Below, piece by piece: positions 26,086 through 35,612 of a DNA stretch of 64,000 nucleotides (position 1 is its first letter; every line of letters begins with the position of its first letter). Made by a program: the position numbers and the translations under genes. The stretch lies in assembly GCA_018262795.1 (NCBI GenBank), contig JADFDM010000007.1:1-64000 (forward strand). The letters are read 5' to 3'. This DNA comes from Sphingobacteriales bacterium (GTDB lineage: Bacteria; Bacteroidota; Bacteroidia; Chitinophagales; LD1). The notes under the pieces are model-generated. The model had not been told where the DNA came from and ran no database searches. It was given only the letters and a program-made list of their open reading frames with translations.

Positions 26086-27552
26086 ATGCACTTAGAAAAA
26101 TTAGTGACCACATTACAGGCATTTAACGGCTTCGACCTTGCCCGCCTCCGCAAATATGTGAATGCTCCCTATTTTAAAATGCCCCGCTGTAGCGTGATAC
26201 TCCTAAACTACCTGTATCCGCTGCACCCCAAGTTCAGCGAGCGAAAGGTAAATGAGGAAGCCATTGCCCAATTAGACGAAAACCTCTCCACCGCGGCCAA
26301 GCAAAGCTGGGCGGCTACCAAAATACTCGGTGCCATAGACAATATGCTGGCCTACGAGCAATGGCAGCAAAACCCGCAAGAGGTGCTGCGCTACACCCTC
26401 AGCGGCTTAAAAGAAAAACATTTGTTTGCGGAATTTAAAAGGCAATATGTCGCTGCTCAGGCAGCCCTCGACCGGCCGGAAGGCCACGATTTTGAAACCC
26501 TGTTTCAGCGGCATTTGCTCACTGAGGCTTCTCTCAATGGTTTCGATGCCAAGCTGAAGCGCAGTTGTCAAAATGATTTGGAGCCGGTGCTGAAAACCCT
26601 CGATGAGTTTTACGCGCTTAAAAAGCTGCGCTATATGGTGGAACTGATGGAGCGGCAACGCATTTTCGGCTCTTCGTACAAGCAGGAAACCGTATTCCCG
26701 CTCCTCGATATTCTGAAACCCTACACCAACGAAAGCCACCCTTATGTGTATCTGTTTGTTCACGTTTTTTTAATGCTGAATGCCGATACTTACGAGGATA
26801 GCAAAGGCCCGTATGAGGTGATAAAGCAGTATGCAGAGACACATTCGGAGGGAGGGCTATCGCAGAGTTTGGAGGAGAGTGTTGACTATACCCTGAACCG
26901 TTGCATGCGTTGGCATAACAAAGGGTATGAAGAAGCAAGCGATGAATACCTGTGGTGGATGGATTTGCGCATGAAGAAAAATCTATTGTTGGAGAATGGA
27001 AAAATACTACCGGTCACCTTCCGCAATATTGTGAGCGTTGCCGCCATCAGCAAAAATAATCCCGATTGGATGAAGCGCTTTATAGAGTGCTACGCTCCCC
27101 TGCTGCCCGATACTCATCGCGATGCCTCACATAGTTTTGCCAATGGCCTGTATGCCTACAAGCGCGGGCGCTACAAAGAAGCCATTAGGTATTTTATGGT
27201 AGCACAAGCAGGCGAAGAGGCAATCTTTAATTGCATGATTAGAAGGTGGCAATTTATGGCGCTTTACAATTGTGATAATCAGGAAACTGAAACCCTGCTT
27301 AATCATCTATCATCCTTCGAAAAATTCCTAATAAGACATGCCAAGCCTGTAGCAAACATCAAGCAGATTTATGAAAAGTTTATTCACTACTGCCAGCAAT
27401 TAATAAAAGTTGCTCCGCACGAGATAGGAGAAACACTGCTGCTGACTTTGCAGGCCGAGGAACATTTCCCCGGCAAACCCTGGCTGGTGCGGCAATTTGA
27501 AGCCAAACTGCCCACCGCCAGAGCGAAACGCCATCAAGTGAATAGTAGGTAG
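26086..27552 (+). CDS. Uncharacterised helical-repeat protein
   Basis: A 488-residue soluble protein without signal peptide or membrane segment. It is rich in Leu, Tyr, Trp and Lys, and its hydrophobic spacing suggests stacked helix pairs; the segment SFANGLYAYKRGRYKEAIRYF (split as SFANGLYAYKR and GRYKEAIRYF) reads like one TPR unit. The opening LARLRKYVNAPYFKM resembles an N-terminal motif seen in Bacteroidota-only hypothetical proteins. I do not recognise a function. The gene sits alone between the two copies of the 29-base repeat. Confidence 0.8.
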   Translation: MHLEKLVTTLQAFNGFDLARLRKYVNAPYFKMPRCSVILLNYLYPLHPKFSERKVNEEAIAQLDENLSTAAKQSWAATKILGAIDNMLAYEQWQQNPQEVLRYTLSGLKEKHLFAEFKRQYVAAQAALDRPEGHDFETLFQRHLLTEASLNGFDAKLKRSCQNDLEPVLKTLDEFYALKKLRYMVELMERQRIFGSSYKQETVFPLLDILKPYTNESHPYVYLFVHVFLMLNADTYEDSKGPYEVIKQYAETHSEGGLSQSLEESVDYTLNRCMRWHNKGYEEASDEYLWWMDLRMKKNLLLENGKILPVTFRNIVSVAAISKNNPDWMKRFIECYAPLLPDTHRDASHSFANGLYAYKRGRYKEAIRYFMVAQAGEEAIFNCMIRRWQFMALYNCDNQETETLLNHLSSFEKFLIRHAKPVANIKQIYEKFIHYCQQLIKVAPHEIGETLLLTLQAEEHFPGKPWLVRQFEAKLPTARAKRHQVNSR

Positions 27553-27566
27553 AGGAAGGTTCTTCC

Positions 27567-27896
27567 CTATTCTGAAATGTAAAATAACTCGGAGTATTGG
27601 GTCATGGTACAGGTGACCGTTACCTTATAATTACCGGCAGGCAGTTCGCCTATATAAGCCTCGCAAGTGTATCGGCCACCGCAATACTCAATCTGCACCA
27701 CCTGTTGTTCTGAATTCGTTATCACCATCTTCATTATAGGCCCATCCTTCTGTTCAGAAAAGGCCCGCAAAGCATCTTCCGCTAAATTGCAATCCACTTT
27801 TATCTGCTTCTTAACTAATTCCCTTGCTGCGGTTTGTTTTACGGGCAACAGCAGTCCCATTACGCCTAAAAGGCATACTACTAAAATCTTTTTCAT
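27567..27896 (-). CDS. Small secreted protein of unknown function
   Basis: A 109-residue protein with a strong signal peptide (about 1-24, MKKILVVCLLGVMGLLLPV then TAARE). The mature part has about 85 residues and four cysteines (in VDCNL, EYCGG, YTCEA and VTCTM), possibly two disulfides. The end pattern ELPAGNYKVTVTC suggests a small beta-sandwich, as in bacterial proteins that end with a GxYxV strand. It faces the preceding gene, with 14 bases between the stops. No family was recognised. Confidence 0.65.
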   Translation of the reverse strand: MKKILVVCLLGVMGLLLPVKQTAARELVKKQIKVDCNLAEDALRAFSEQKDGPIMKMVITNSEQQVVQIEYCGGRYTCEAYIGELPAGNYKVTVTCTMTQYSELFYISE

Positions 27897-28029
27897 AAAT
27901 TTTGTTTGGCCCTCTTGTTAGGGAGGGTGGTTAATAAAAAATGTACGCAGCCGGCTAGCACGGCATGGTGTCCTTTATACTGCGTTTCAGCAGTTTGTGT
28001 TACAAGGGTAGGCAGGGGCGGTGGGCTGC

Positions 28030-28058
28030 GCAAAGACAGATTTTGCCGTTTTTTGTAT
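28030..28058 (+). repeat. 29-base direct repeat, copy B
   Basis: It matches 25856-25884 at 28 of 29 positions, same strand. Similarity fades on both sides within a few bases. See copy A. Confidence 0.7.
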
Positions 28059-28221
28059 TGGCGGAACCTTCTTTCGGCACTTCGCAAGATTTGAAAAAAT
28101 GGGATTCCCGCCTATGAAAAACATTTTTTATGCCACTTGTTTTGGAGCCTTTGCTCTTGTATAAATGGGAGCAGAAAAAGAGCTAAAAATCGAGAAAAAA
28201 GACACGATTAACCATTCACTA

Positions 28222-28281
28222 ATAACCATTACACCTATAACCATTACACCTATAACCATTACACCTATAACCATTACCCGA
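28222..28281. repeat. 15-bp tandem repeat
   Basis: Three exact copies of ATAACCATTACACCT start at 28222, 28237 and 28252, followed by one degenerate copy from 28267 and related TTAACC-rich sequence to about 28320. The units are contiguous with no spacers. Confidence 0.85.
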
Positions 28282-28504
28282 TTAACCCTTACCCCATGCA
28301 CGAATAACCGTTAACCATCAGAAGCCGTAATGCTCCTTGTGTTTCAACCTTTGTGCCCTTGGCGGTAAAAAAATCAGCGAGTAGAAAGTGAATCCTCGAA
28401 ACCTCGCCAACCACGCCTTGCTTTCAGCACTGGTTTACCCCTCTGCTCAAGAAGAAAAAGCAGGGGAGGGGAGGCGTTTATAAAAAAATAACCAAGCCGG
28501 AGGC

Positions 28505-28535
28505 GGTTTGGCAATATCTTCTATATTTGCCAACC
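28505..28535 (+). promoter_or_regulatory. Promoter region overlapped by an inverted repeat
   Basis: TATATTTG at 28522-28529 is a perfect -7 box 35 bases before the lipoprotein start. It lies in the right arm of an imperfect inverted repeat, GGTTTGGCAATAT and ATATTTGCCAACC around CTTCT. This could be a repressor site or a leader hairpin controlling the transporter. Confidence 0.4.
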
Positions 28536-28564
28536 TCATAAATAACCTAACAAAAACAAAGGCT

Positions 28565-30307
28565 ATGGCTTATTCCGGTTCAAAAAAATTTCTTCTGATT
28601 GCCCTCGCATGTCTTACTTTTTTCGGCTGCGACAGAAAAAAAAATAAAAACGAAGTAGTGGTGCATGAGTTGAGCGATACCGACATGCTGAACCCCACCA
28701 ATTACCAGTCGGCCGAAGCCGGCTATTACCTCGGTAAAATATTCTCTGCCTTACTATCCCGCGATCCTAAATCCTTAGACCTTATTCCCTACGTGGCTAA
28801 GTCATTGCCCGAAGCCAGCGTAGATACGGTGACAAAAATATGCCGCTACACGTTTGAAATACGCGAAGGCGCTACTTGGGACAATGGCCAGCAAATGACC
28901 GGATATGATGCTGACTTCTCAGTGAAAGTGGTCAAATGCCCCTTGGTGGATTGCGAGCCGGTGAAACCTTACTTTGAATCTATCTCGTCCATTGAAGTGG
29001 ACTCTACCAATCCGAGAAAATTCACCGTAGTGTGCAATAAACTCTATCACCTCAACCTCGAAATTGCCGGCACCTTTACTTTAATTCCGGCTTATGTGTA
29101 CGACCCGAAAGGCTTGTTGAGCGGCTTTAGCATTCAGGATATGAACACCAAGGCCGATGCCCTGGCCAATGATCCTAAAATAAAGGAGTTTGCCAACGAC
29201 TATAACTCAGAGAAGTACCAGCGTGAAAAAGGCTATATCGTAGGCTCCGGCCCTTATGCCTTCGAAAGCTGGCAGCCGGGAGTAAAAGTGGTGCTGACCA
29301 AGAAAAAGAACTGGTGGGGCGAAAAATTCCAAAGCGAAGGAGTGGCCTTTGCAAATCATCCTGAAAAATTAGTGTATCAAACTATCAATGACCAAACCGC
29401 TGCTTTGGTGGCCTTAAAGGGATTGAAGTTAGATGTGATGTATGGCATCAAAGCGAAAGACTGGGTGACTGATGTGACCAAGTCTGACAAAATAAAAGAG
29501 AACTTCCAGCTTTCTACGCCTCCTTCTATGAGCTACTCCTACTTCGGCTTAAATCTTCGCAATCCCAAGTTTTCTGACAAGCGCGTGCGCCACGCCTTAG
29601 CTCACTTGGTGGACGTGAATAAAATCATTCACGTGGTGGGCTACGATTTAGGCCAACGAGTGACCGGCTTTGTGCACCCTTCTAAAAAGATTTATTACAA
29701 CGACACCTTAGTGCCTTACGATTTCAATATCGAAAAGGCGAAAGCACTTTTGGCCGATGCCGGATGGAAGGACAGCAACGGCAACGGCACCTTAGATAAA
29801 ATGATTAACGGTCAACTCACCGAGTTCAACATCATGTTTACCTACAACAGCGGCAACGATGCCAGACGCGATGCGGCACTCATTTTTAAAGAAGCGGCCC
29901 GCGAGGCCGGTATCAGTGTAGATGTGGTGCCGCAGGAGTGGAGTATTTACTTGCAAAATCAGAAGAACCACAACTTTGAAATGTTTTACGGTGCCTGGAT
30001 AAGCGGGGTAGGCGAAAGTGACCCTAAGCAGATATTCCACACCGAGTCTATCAATGGCGGCAGCAATTACTGCTACTTTGGCAATGCCGAATCGGATGCT
30101 ATTATTGATGCCCTGCGCAGCGAAATGGATCAGAACAAAAGGGTGTATTACTACAAAAAATTGCAAGCCATTATTTTTGACGAGTGCCCTTATATTTTCC
30201 TAAGCGCTCCGAAAGAAAGAATCGCCATCAGCAAGCGGTTTAACGATGTAGAAACAAGCCCTTTACGGCCGGGTTTCTTTGAAGAAACATTTACCCTGAG
30301 AGACTGA
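28565..30307 (+). CDS. Peptide-type ABC transporter substrate-binding lipoprotein
   Basis: A 580-residue family 5 solute-binding protein (DppA/OppA type) that captures peptides or similar ligands for import. The start at 28565 is chosen over the longer frame from 28508 because it opens a lipoprotein signal with the lipobox ending at Cys22 (LTFFGC). The segment LSDTDMLNPTNYQSAEAGYY and later GSGPYAFESWQPG and FGLNLRNPKFSDKRVRHAL are typical of this family. It heads an operon with two permeases; no ATPase gene follows, so the ATPases must be encoded elsewhere. Confidence 0.92.
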   Translation: MAYSGSKKFLLIALACLTFFGCDRKKNKNEVVVHELSDTDMLNPTNYQSAEAGYYLGKIFSALLSRDPKSLDLIPYVAKSLPEASVDTVTKICRYTFEIREGATWDNGQQMTGYDADFSVKVVKCPLVDCEPVKPYFESISSIEVDSTNPRKFTVVCNKLYHLNLEIAGTFTLIPAYVYDPKGLLSGFSIQDMNTKADALANDPKIKEFANDYNSEKYQREKGYIVGSGPYAFESWQPGVKVVLTKKKNWWGEKFQSEGVAFANHPEKLVYQTINDQTAALVALKGLKLDVMYGIKAKDWVTDVTKSDKIKENFQLSTPPSMSYSYFGLNLRNPKFSDKRVRHALAHLVDVNKIIHVVGYDLGQRVTGFVHPSKKIYYNDTLVPYDFNIEKAKALLADAGWKDSNGNGTLDKMINGQLTEFNIMFTYNSGNDARRDAALIFKEAAREAGISVDVVPQEWSIYLQNQKNHNFEMFYGAWISGVGESDPKQIFHTESINGGSNYCYFGNAESDAIIDALRSEMDQNKRVYYYKKLQAIIFDECPYIFLSAPKERIAISKRFNDVETSPLRPGFFEETFTLRD

Positions 30308-30331
30308 TTTGAGGACTGTTAGAAATCTTAC

Positions 30332-31804
30332 ATGCTAAAATATATTTTCACAAGGGTCTTATTCTTTATCCCTACCATTTTTGCCATTTCACTGCTCACG
30401 TTTGTGCTTATGTCGAATGCTCCCGGAGATCCGGTAGAAAACATGCTCACCCGAAATCAGGGCGGTGAGGGCGGACAATCGGCTGATAAAATTGCCGGTG
30501 AAAAAGCTTACGACAATCTGCGCAAGAAATTAGGTCTTAATCTGCCTATGTTTTATTTCTCGCTATCGAGCAAAGCATCGTCTGATACGCTGTACAAAAT
30601 TGCCAAGCCCGATTACCGCAAAACTTTAGAACGTCTGAGTTACGAAACCGGCAACTGGCCATTAGTGCAAGATTACTACCAAAGTGTTCGCCAGTTGGAA
30701 TTTGCCATTTTAGATCTTCCTAAAGATTCCTCCACGGTTACCCCGTTGATTACCTTGCGATCGGCCATCAGCAATCTCTATCTGAACTATCAGGATGCGG
30801 TGATTACTCACTCGTTGGATAACATGACGAAGGTGCTGCATCAGCAACCCTCCTTACAAGGCGCTTTACCCGCCCTTAAAAATGTGACCGGAGCTTATGC
30901 CAACCTGATGAACCATAAAACCTTCTGGAAAAATTACATCCCTTCTCTTTTCTGGAATGGTACTAAGTGTCAGTATCACCGCTGGCTTTTTGGCGATGCT
31001 CCGTGGTTTTCAAAATCAGAGGATGAAACACTTTCCTCCGGTTTTCTTCGGGGCGATTTCGGCATCTCTTATTTCGCCAAGCGCCCGGTAAGTTCTATGA
31101 TTTGGGAAAGTATTTGGTACACCATGCTGATTAGCTTTGTGGCTATTTTACTCACCTATGTGATTTCTATTCCGCTGGGGGTTTACTCCGCAGTAAATAA
31201 AGACACCCCCGCAGATCAGGCTATCAGCACCTCCCTGTTTGTGTTGTATTCCCTGCCCAATTTTTGGATTGCTACCCTCGGTATTTTCTTTTTATGCGGA
31301 GGCGATTATCTGAATATTTTCCCTCCCACCGGAGTAGCAGATTACGATGTTTCCGACCCGCTGTTTCTGAAAATTGGGATGCAGGCTTATTACTTAGCCT
31401 TGCCGCTTATCTGCTGGACCTATGGTTCTTTTGCTTATCTCTCTCGCCAAATGCGCGGAGGTATGCTGGCGGTGCTTCGGCAAGATTATATCCGCACAGC
31501 TCAATCGAAAGGATTAGAAAAGAAAAAGGTAGTGTGGAAACACGCTTTCAGAAACTCGCTATTGCCGGTTATTACCATTTTCTCTTCGGTGTTTCCGGCT
31601 ATGATTGGCGGCTCGGTAGTGCTCGAGTTTATCTTCACTATTCCGGGAATGGGGAAACTCGGTTTTGGTGCCGTGCTGCAAAGAGACTATCCGGTTATCC
31701 TAACGGTGACCATGTTCTCTGCCATACTTACCCTCGTGGGGTATTTAGTTTCTGATATTCTTTATGCAGTAGTGGATCCGAGAATTTCGTATTCCAAAAA
31801 ATAA
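30332..31804 (+). CDS. ABC transporter permease, DppB type, with a long insertion
   Basis: A 490-residue permease of the peptide/nickel type. The first membrane helix (about 5-25) ends in the family motif LMSNAPGDP. Then about 200 mostly polar residues (roughly 40-250) occur before the main transmembrane block, which carries the EAA-like loop RTAQSKGLEKKKVVWKHAF. Standard DppB proteins are about 310-340 residues, so the insertion accounts for the extra length and should lie in the periplasm, where it could dock the binding lipoprotein. It lies 24 bases after the lipoprotein gene. Confidence 0.92.
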   Translation: MLKYIFTRVLFFIPTIFAISLLTFVLMSNAPGDPVENMLTRNQGGEGGQSADKIAGEKAYDNLRKKLGLNLPMFYFSLSSKASSDTLYKIAKPDYRKTLERLSYETGNWPLVQDYYQSVRQLEFAILDLPKDSSTVTPLITLRSAISNLYLNYQDAVITHSLDNMTKVLHQQPSLQGALPALKNVTGAYANLMNHKTFWKNYIPSLFWNGTKCQYHRWLFGDAPWFSKSEDETLSSGFLRGDFGISYFAKRPVSSMIWESIWYTMLISFVAILLTYVISIPLGVYSAVNKDTPADQAISTSLFVLYSLPNFWIATLGIFFLCGGDYLNIFPPTGVADYDVSDPLFLKIGMQAYYLALPLICWTYGSFAYLSRQMRGGMLAVLRQDYIRTAQSKGLEKKKVVWKHAFRNSLLPVITIFSSVFPAMIGGSVVLEFIFTIPGMGKLGFGAVLQRDYPVILTVTMFSAILTLVGYLVSDILYAVVDPRISYSKK

Positions 31805-31822
31805 TTGATCAAGATTTGATAC

Positions 31823-33118
31823 ATGAGTGGGAATAAGCCAAATAAACAAGCCGGTCAAAGTTACTGGGCAACGGTAGGCCGACAGTTTCGGAAGAAAAAA
31901 GTGGCAGTGGCATCTATGTATATCGCCTGCTTCTTGGCATTGGTGGCGGTGTTGGCTCCGTTTTTGGCCAACGAAAAACCATTGATGTGCAAATATGACG
32001 GCAGCCTCTATTTCCCGGTGTTTAAACAAATAGGCGTTGATTTTGGCTTGGGTCAGTTTCCCAAAGAGTTAAACAATGTGGACTGGAAAGATTTGAAGTT
32101 TGATTTTGCCATCTGGCCACCGGTTCCCTATTCTCCGCTCAATCAGGATGCAAAAAATATCCACTCCGTAAGTCCATTAAAGGGGCAGAACGTACCCTCG
32201 AAAAGATGGTATCATTGGGCGGGCACCGATGAGTTGGGCCGCGATGTATTGGCCGGTCTTATTTATGGCACCAAAACCGCTTTCACGGTAGGGATTGTGT
32301 CTATGTTTATTTCCACCATCATCGGTATTTTCTTTGGTGCATTAGCCGGTTTCTTTGGAGATGAAAATTTTAAGGTGAGCAGGGTTCGCCTTTGGCTGAA
32401 TCTTATCTTCTTCTTCTTGGGGCTGTTCTATGCTTATGGCGTTCGCGGATATATTTTATCCGATGCCTTGTCCAATTCTCTAGCTGAATTTATGTGGCAG
32501 TTTGTAATCAGCCTGTTCGTTTTCTTAGCGATTATGGGAGTTGCCAACTTATTAGCGAGTTTACTCAAAAAGATTCCGGTGTTATCCAAGCAGGTATCCT
32601 TCCCTTTAGACATGGTGATTTCGCGCGGTATCGAAATCTTGGTTTGTATTCCTACTTTCTTCCTCATCTTGTTGGTGTTGGCCACCATTAAAAAGCCAAA
32701 CATCTATATCATCATGGTCATCATCGGCCTTACTTCTTGGACGGGAATTGCGCGCTACATCCGAGCCGAGTTGTTGCGTATTCGCAATCTGGAATACATT
32801 GAAGCGGCTCAGGCCTTAGGCTACAGCGGTTGGCGTATCATGCTGCGCCATGCGATCCCGAATGCTCTATCACCGGTCTTGATTGCCGTGGCCTTTGGTA
32901 TTGCCTCCGCCATTCTGGTAGAGTCCACCCTTTCGTTCCTCGGATTCGGCAGCGGTGAAATGATTACTTGGGGTTCCTTACTATCCAGCGCCCGCGCAAC
33001 GCCCAGTGCTTGGTGGTTAGCTATTTTCCCGGGCTTTGCCATCTTCATCACCGTTACCGTATTCAACTTAATTGGAGAAGGCCTCACCGATGCCTTAGAT
33101 CCGCGCTTAAAGCAATAA
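31823..33118 (+). CDS. ABC transporter permease, DppC type
   Basis: A 431-residue second permease. The N-terminal helix VASMYIACFLALVAVLAPFL is followed by a periplasmic stretch, then the conserved HWAGTDELGRDVLAGLIYG (about 132-150) and the EAA loop EAAQALGYSGWRIMLRHAI. It is longer than typical DppC (about 290-300), mainly from the periplasmic segment and an extra pair of helices near 190-240. It forms the transporter channel with the preceding permease, 18 bases upstream. Confidence 0.92.
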   Translation: MSGNKPNKQAGQSYWATVGRQFRKKKVAVASMYIACFLALVAVLAPFLANEKPLMCKYDGSLYFPVFKQIGVDFGLGQFPKELNNVDWKDLKFDFAIWPPVPYSPLNQDAKNIHSVSPLKGQNVPSKRWYHWAGTDELGRDVLAGLIYGTKTAFTVGIVSMFISTIIGIFFGALAGFFGDENFKVSRVRLWLNLIFFFLGLFYAYGVRGYILSDALSNSLAEFMWQFVISLFVFLAIMGVANLLASLLKKIPVLSKQVSFPLDMVISRGIEILVCIPTFFLILLVLATIKKPNIYIIMVIIGLTSWTGIARYIRAELLRIRNLEYIEAAQALGYSGWRIMLRHAIPNALSPVLIAVAFGIASAILVESTLSFLGFGSGEMITWGSLLSSARATPSAWWLAIFPGFAIFITVTVFNLIGEGLTDALDPRLKQ

Positions 33119-33142
33119 TCTATCTTTCATTTTCTAAATTCT

Positions 33143-33150
33143 TAGTTTTG
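33143..33150 (+). promoter_or_regulatory. Candidate -7 box abutting the next gene
   Basis: TAGTTTTG fits TAnnTTTG and ends 5 bases before the ATG at 33156. Use of this box would give a leaderless or nearly leaderless transcript. Confidence 0.35.
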
Positions 33151-33155
33151 GGCGA

Positions 33156-34598
33156 ATGAGATTTTTGCCACTACTATTTTCGATTTGTTGGTGCTTGTAT
33201 GCTGCGGCACAGGAGGTGGAAATTTCAAATCCTTCTAAGCTGCCGGCAAAAACCGGAAAATTTAAAATCATCGGGAAAAACAATGATGGCACCGTGGTGC
33301 GGCTGTACGGAACCGAAGATGTGATCAATGTATATAACGAGGATATGAAATTGGCTTTCTCCAAAACGCTGGATTTCAAAAATCAGGATGGCTTACTGCA
33401 AAACATACTGCTGAATAAAACCGGAGCCGTAGTGTTTTATCTCGTGCAGGATAAAAGATTTTCGGTGCTGTTAGCCCAGCCGGTCAATTCAAAATTTATA
33501 GAAATGGGGAAACCGGTAACTATAGATACCATCTACGACCATCGCGATTTGGTAGCCTCTAATCTCCGTTACAGCCTTTCTGCCGACCAGAACTATCTCT
33601 TTATTTATTATCCTTTTTTTGAGGGAAGTACGGTGCAAACCATTCGCTACCTCTGTGTGGATCATGCACTGCATACACTCTATAATCGCAATGTGCCCAT
33701 CAACAGAAACGAGAAGGAGTTGTATGAATCGAAGGCTTTGATAGATAATGAAGGCAATGCCAGCATTGCGCTAAAGCCGGAGCTGACCGGCAGTAGTGAA
33801 GAATATGATGTGTTCAGAATAACGAAAGAGGGCGATTTGAAAATGTACAGCATTATCACCCATCGAAAATTTTTCGGCTCTGCTTCTTTTGAAGTGGATG
33901 ATAAAAACAAAACACTGACTCTGTGTGCTTTTTATGAGGACGGCAGTAATCCAAAAGGGGAAAGCGCGGCCAACGGATTCTTTTTTGGAACCTATAAACC
34001 GGAAACGGGGGAAATTATCAGTGAACGGTATATCCCTTTTTCGTCCTCCTTTATCAATGAACTAACGGGGCGAGACATGGGGGATAAAAGATGGCTGTAC
34101 ACTTTCAATATCAAAAAGACGGTGCTGCGAAATGATGGCGGGGCACTTATTGTGGCCGAATCTTTTATTAAAGATACCCGAGAATCGGCCGTGCCCGTAG
34201 GCATTCAGCCGGGGTATAACAGTTATAGGGAATCTACCGTCTATCAGTTTAACGACATTATTGCTTTTTCCTTTAATGCAAAAGGAGAAATGGAGTGGAA
34301 TAATATGATGCGCAAAAAGCAGGCGAGTGAAGATGATAATGGGGCTTACTCTTCCTTCCTGCTGATGAACCAAAAAGACAAGCTGCGCTTTATATATCTG
34401 GATGAGATCAGCACCTCGGGGGCTTTAGTGCAATATGTGCTCAGCAGCGATGGAAAAAGTGAGCGCAAAAATATCATGAATCAAGAAGATCACGATTTGA
34501 TGTTTTTGCCCAAGTTAGGTCGGCAACTATCTCCTGCAGAGGTAGTGTTGCCGAGTTATAAAAACGGTACACTCCAGTTAGTGAAAATCAGTTTCTAA
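33156..34598 (+). CDS. Secreted protein of unknown function
   Basis: A 480-residue protein with a signal peptide (about 1-19, MRFLPLLFSICWCLYAAAQ). The mature part is beta-rich, with repeated short strands ending in Asp-Gly or Asn-Gly turns (KNNDGTVVRLYG, NDGGALIVAES), suggesting a propeller or similar fold. No membrane anchor, lipobox or T9SS tail is present. I do not recognise the family. It lies 37 bases after the permease gene and 10 bases before the next membrane-protein gene, so it could be read with either. Confidence 0.75.
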   Translation: MRFLPLLFSICWCLYAAAQEVEISNPSKLPAKTGKFKIIGKNNDGTVVRLYGTEDVINVYNEDMKLAFSKTLDFKNQDGLLQNILLNKTGAVVFYLVQDKRFSVLLAQPVNSKFIEMGKPVTIDTIYDHRDLVASNLRYSLSADQNYLFIYYPFFEGSTVQTIRYLCVDHALHTLYNRNVPINRNEKELYESKALIDNEGNASIALKPELTGSSEEYDVFRITKEGDLKMYSIITHRKFFGSASFEVDDKNKTLTLCAFYEDGSNPKGESAANGFFFGTYKPETGEIISERYIPFSSSFINELTGRDMGDKRWLYTFNIKKTVLRNDGGALIVAESFIKDTRESAVPVGIQPGYNSYRESTVYQFNDIIAFSFNAKGEMEWNNMMRKKQASEDDNGAYSSFLLMNQKDKLRFIYLDEISTSGALVQYVLSSDGKSERKNIMNQEDHDLMFLPKLGRQLSPAEVVLPSYKNGTLQLVKISF

Positions 34599-34608
34599 AC
34601 CTTTTGAT

Positions 34609-35598
34609 GTGTTCAGCCTTTTCAAATCGAGTAATCCCGGAGTTGTTGTTTTCTACTGGATTTATCTGATTCTCTTTCGCCTTTGCTTTTTCTTTTCGTC
34701 TGCCCACAGCGATTTTGTTTTTCATCCCAATGAACCGCTCAGTCATTTCTTATTCGGACTACTGCCTGCTAACTCCGCAAGGTTGGAGATCACTTCCCTT
34801 TCACTTTCGGCATTGCTCACTTTTATTCAGGCAATACTGATAAACGGAATAGTGAATGAGAACAAGATGACTTTTAAAAAGAATTACTTGGCGGGCTTTG
34901 TTTTTATTATTTACGCCTCTTTCTTCCGGCAAACGTTACTGCTCAGTCCGGCTGCTTTGGCCTTCACTTTTATCATCCTTTCTGTAGCGGCTATTTTTCG
35001 CCTTAGCAAAAAAGAAAAAGCGCACAGCGATGTGTTTGATGTGGGATTTTTGGCAGCCGTAGCCTGCCTGTTTTATTTCCCCTCCGTTATCTTCATTTTT
35101 TTCGCCTACATCGCCATGGGGAGTGTTCGCAGTTTCAGCTACCGAGAATGGATGGCCGTACTGTTGGGGTTTTTCTCTCCTCTTTTCTTAGCCTTTACCT
35201 ATTACTATTTTACGGATACCGGGCTTTACAATTTTCTACCCGTTGCACTTTTTAACGGGGCGGTAGTCACTTCTATTGACTGGGCCTTGATGGCAGCTTT
35301 CGCATTTTGTTCATTCACCGCCTTTGTGATGTTGCAAGGGGTGTTGTATTCTTCGCTTATTCAGGTGCGTAAATTCACCACATTGCTCATTTCACTTTTC
35401 ATTCTTTTTGCGCTGGCTATTATACTGCAACGAGATTTTAGTCTGAGCCATTTGATCCTGCTTACTTTACCCTCTGCCATTATATCCGCTATGGTTTTTC
35501 TGCAAATGAAACGGAAAGTCATTGTGGAAGTGATTCATTTAATCCTAATTTTGCTGGTGCTAACGGGGCAATATTTACCCTTGTTCAATATCCTTTAA
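34609..35598 (+). CDS. Multi-pass membrane protein, DUF6427-like
   Basis: A 329-residue protein with about nine or ten hydrophobic segments and little polar sequence. The opening [20 protein letters not shown] and its place among Bacteroidota core genes recall the DUF6427 family, but this is a tentative memory match. The start is GTG at 34609, giving the N-terminal [11 protein letters not shown]. Function is unknown. It is followed after 14 bases by purQ, so the two may share a transcript. Confidence 0.7.
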   Translation: MFSLFKSSNPGVVVFYWIYLILFRLCFFFSSAHSDFVFHPNEPLSHFLFGLLPANSARLEITSLSLSALLTFIQAILINGIVNENKMTFKKNYLAGFVFIIYASFFRQTLLLSPAALAFTFIILSVAAIFRLSKKEKAHSDVFDVGFLAAVACLFYFPSVIFIFFAYIAMGSVRSFSYREWMAVLLGFFSPLFLAFTYYYFTDTGLYNFLPVALFNGAVVTSIDWALMAAFAFCSFTAFVMLQGVLYSSLIQVRKFTTLLISLFILFALAIILQRDFSLSHLILLTLPSAIISAMVFLQMKRKVIVEVIHLILILLVLTGQYLPLFNIL

Positions 35599-35612
35599 AT
35601 TCAAAAAACTAT

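Larger units (their letters stand above)
27897..28564. other. Repeat-rich intergenic region before the ABC transporter operon
   Basis: These 668 bases contain copy B of the 29-base repeat (28030-28058), a 15-bp tandem repeat (28222-28281), an imperfect stem near 28438-28472 (CCCCTCTGCT with AGCAGGGGAGGGG), and the promoter region of the transporter (28505-28535). No gene is visible. Confidence 0.55.

Noticed and set aside
28222-28320. CRISPR array
   Set aside because: The 15-bp units are contiguous with no spacers, and no cas gene is in the window.
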